A DNA stretch of 64,000 nucleotides from Martelella lutilitoris (GTDB taxonomy: Bacteria > Pseudomonadota > Alphaproteobacteria > Rhizobiales > Rhizobiaceae). The stretch covers positions 179,179 through 243,178 of the forward strand of contig NZ_VCLB01000010.1 in assembly GCF_005924265.1 (NCBI RefSeq), read 5' to 3'. Shown here in pieces: positions 63,595-64,000 of the stretch. The translations under genes and the position numbers were made by a program. The notes under the pieces are model-generated. The model saw only the letters and a list, made by a program, of their open reading frames with translations. It searched no databases and was not told where the DNA came from. The first letter of the stretch is position 1; every line of letters starts with the position of its first letter.

Positions 63595-64000
63595 TCAGAT
63601 TTCCTCGGTGACGACATCGAACTGGCGAAGAATGGCCGGGCCGAAGGCCGTCGACATTGCCACATCCGTTGCATCGCGGCCTCTCGCCATCAGGATGCGG
63701 CCGATGCGTGGGCTGTTGTGCCGCGCATCGACCGTATACCAACGCCCACCGAGATAGACTTCCATCCATGCACTGAAATCCATCGGGTTCGGGTCCATCG
63801 GCACGCCGATATCGCCGAGATAGCCTGTGCAATAACGCGCCGGAATGTTGAGGCAACGGCAGAGCGTGATGGCGAGATGGGCATAGTCGCGGCAGACGCC
63901 GACGCCATCGCTGAAGCCACCAAAGGCGGTCCTGAACGGGTCGGCCTTCATATAGTCGAACGCGATCCGCTGATGGGTGAAATCCAGGATCGCCTGCACG
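63595..64000 (-). CDS. Transglutaminase-like protein (partial, N-terminus outside window)
   Basis: At least 134 residues are visible; the frame is open to the window edge. The core has the catalytic cysteine in DGVGVCRDYAHLAITLCRCLNIPARY and the His and Asp in MDFSAWMEVYLGGRWYTVDARHN, the papain-like transglutaminase fold. Bacterial members often act as peptidases or amidases. The stop at 63595 lies 33 bases from the converging ndvB stop. Confidence 0.88.
   Translation of the reverse strand, partial: VQAILDFTHQRIAFDYMKADPFRTAFGGFSDGVGVCRDYAHLAITLCRCLNIPARYCTGYLGDIGVPMDPNPMDFSAWMEVYLGGRWYTVDARHNSPRIGRILMARGRDATDVAMSTAFGPAILRQFDVVTEEI

Overview
The window is GC-rich alphaproteobacterial chromosome, most likely a Rhizobiaceae-type member of the Rhizobiales. 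The gene order argues for this: tlpA divergent from argH, argH-lptM-lysA-TIGR02302, aroK-aroB-corC next to xerD, bolA and dnaJ-cobS-cobT, hisC-tyrC, plus a full-length cyclic beta-1,2-glucan synthase (NdvB/ChvB type). I cannot fix the genus from this sequence alone.

Layout. 1-4061: N-terminal and most of an autotransporter, minus strand, cut at the left edge just inside its beta-barrel. 4448-44888: core housekeeping genes. These cover cytochrome/thiol redox (tlpA), Arg/Lys/His/Tyr and shikimate biosynthesis (argH, lysA, hisC, tyrC, aroK, aroB), cell division (ftsE-ftsX), cell-cycle control (cpdR), purine salvage (hpt), lipid synthesis (plsC, accA), cobaltochelatase (cobS, cobT), the cell wall (L,D-transpeptidase, D,D-carboxypeptidase), detoxification (chaC, gloB), sugar catabolism (fructuronate/mannitol oxidoreductase, cytoplasmic alpha-amylase), ribosomal protein L28 and a queuosine-precursor transporter. 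A TetR regulator and a VOC protein are divergent around a perfect 19-bp palindrome.

44958-~50950: tRNA-Arg(CCT) followed by accessory DNA. It has a degenerate stretch, a two-part primase/helicase module with an AlpA-like DNA-binding protein, an orphan 345-residue protein, and an apparently complete IS256-family element with 27-bp inverted repeats. It looks like the remnant of a satellite or integrative element; no integrase is visible. 50992-53270: a minus-strand cold-adaptation group, csp - fatty acid desaturase - csp - small protein. Each csp gene is followed by the same RNA hairpin, with an identical loop and a compensatory base-pair change. I consider this the most novel signal in the window. 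53770-54843: three small plus-strand proteins, one only 48 residues long. 55057-63561: the 2834-residue glucan synthase. 63595-64000: a transglutaminase-like protein cut by the right edge.

All calls come from reading the sequence. Family names rest on recognised motifs and were not checked against any database.
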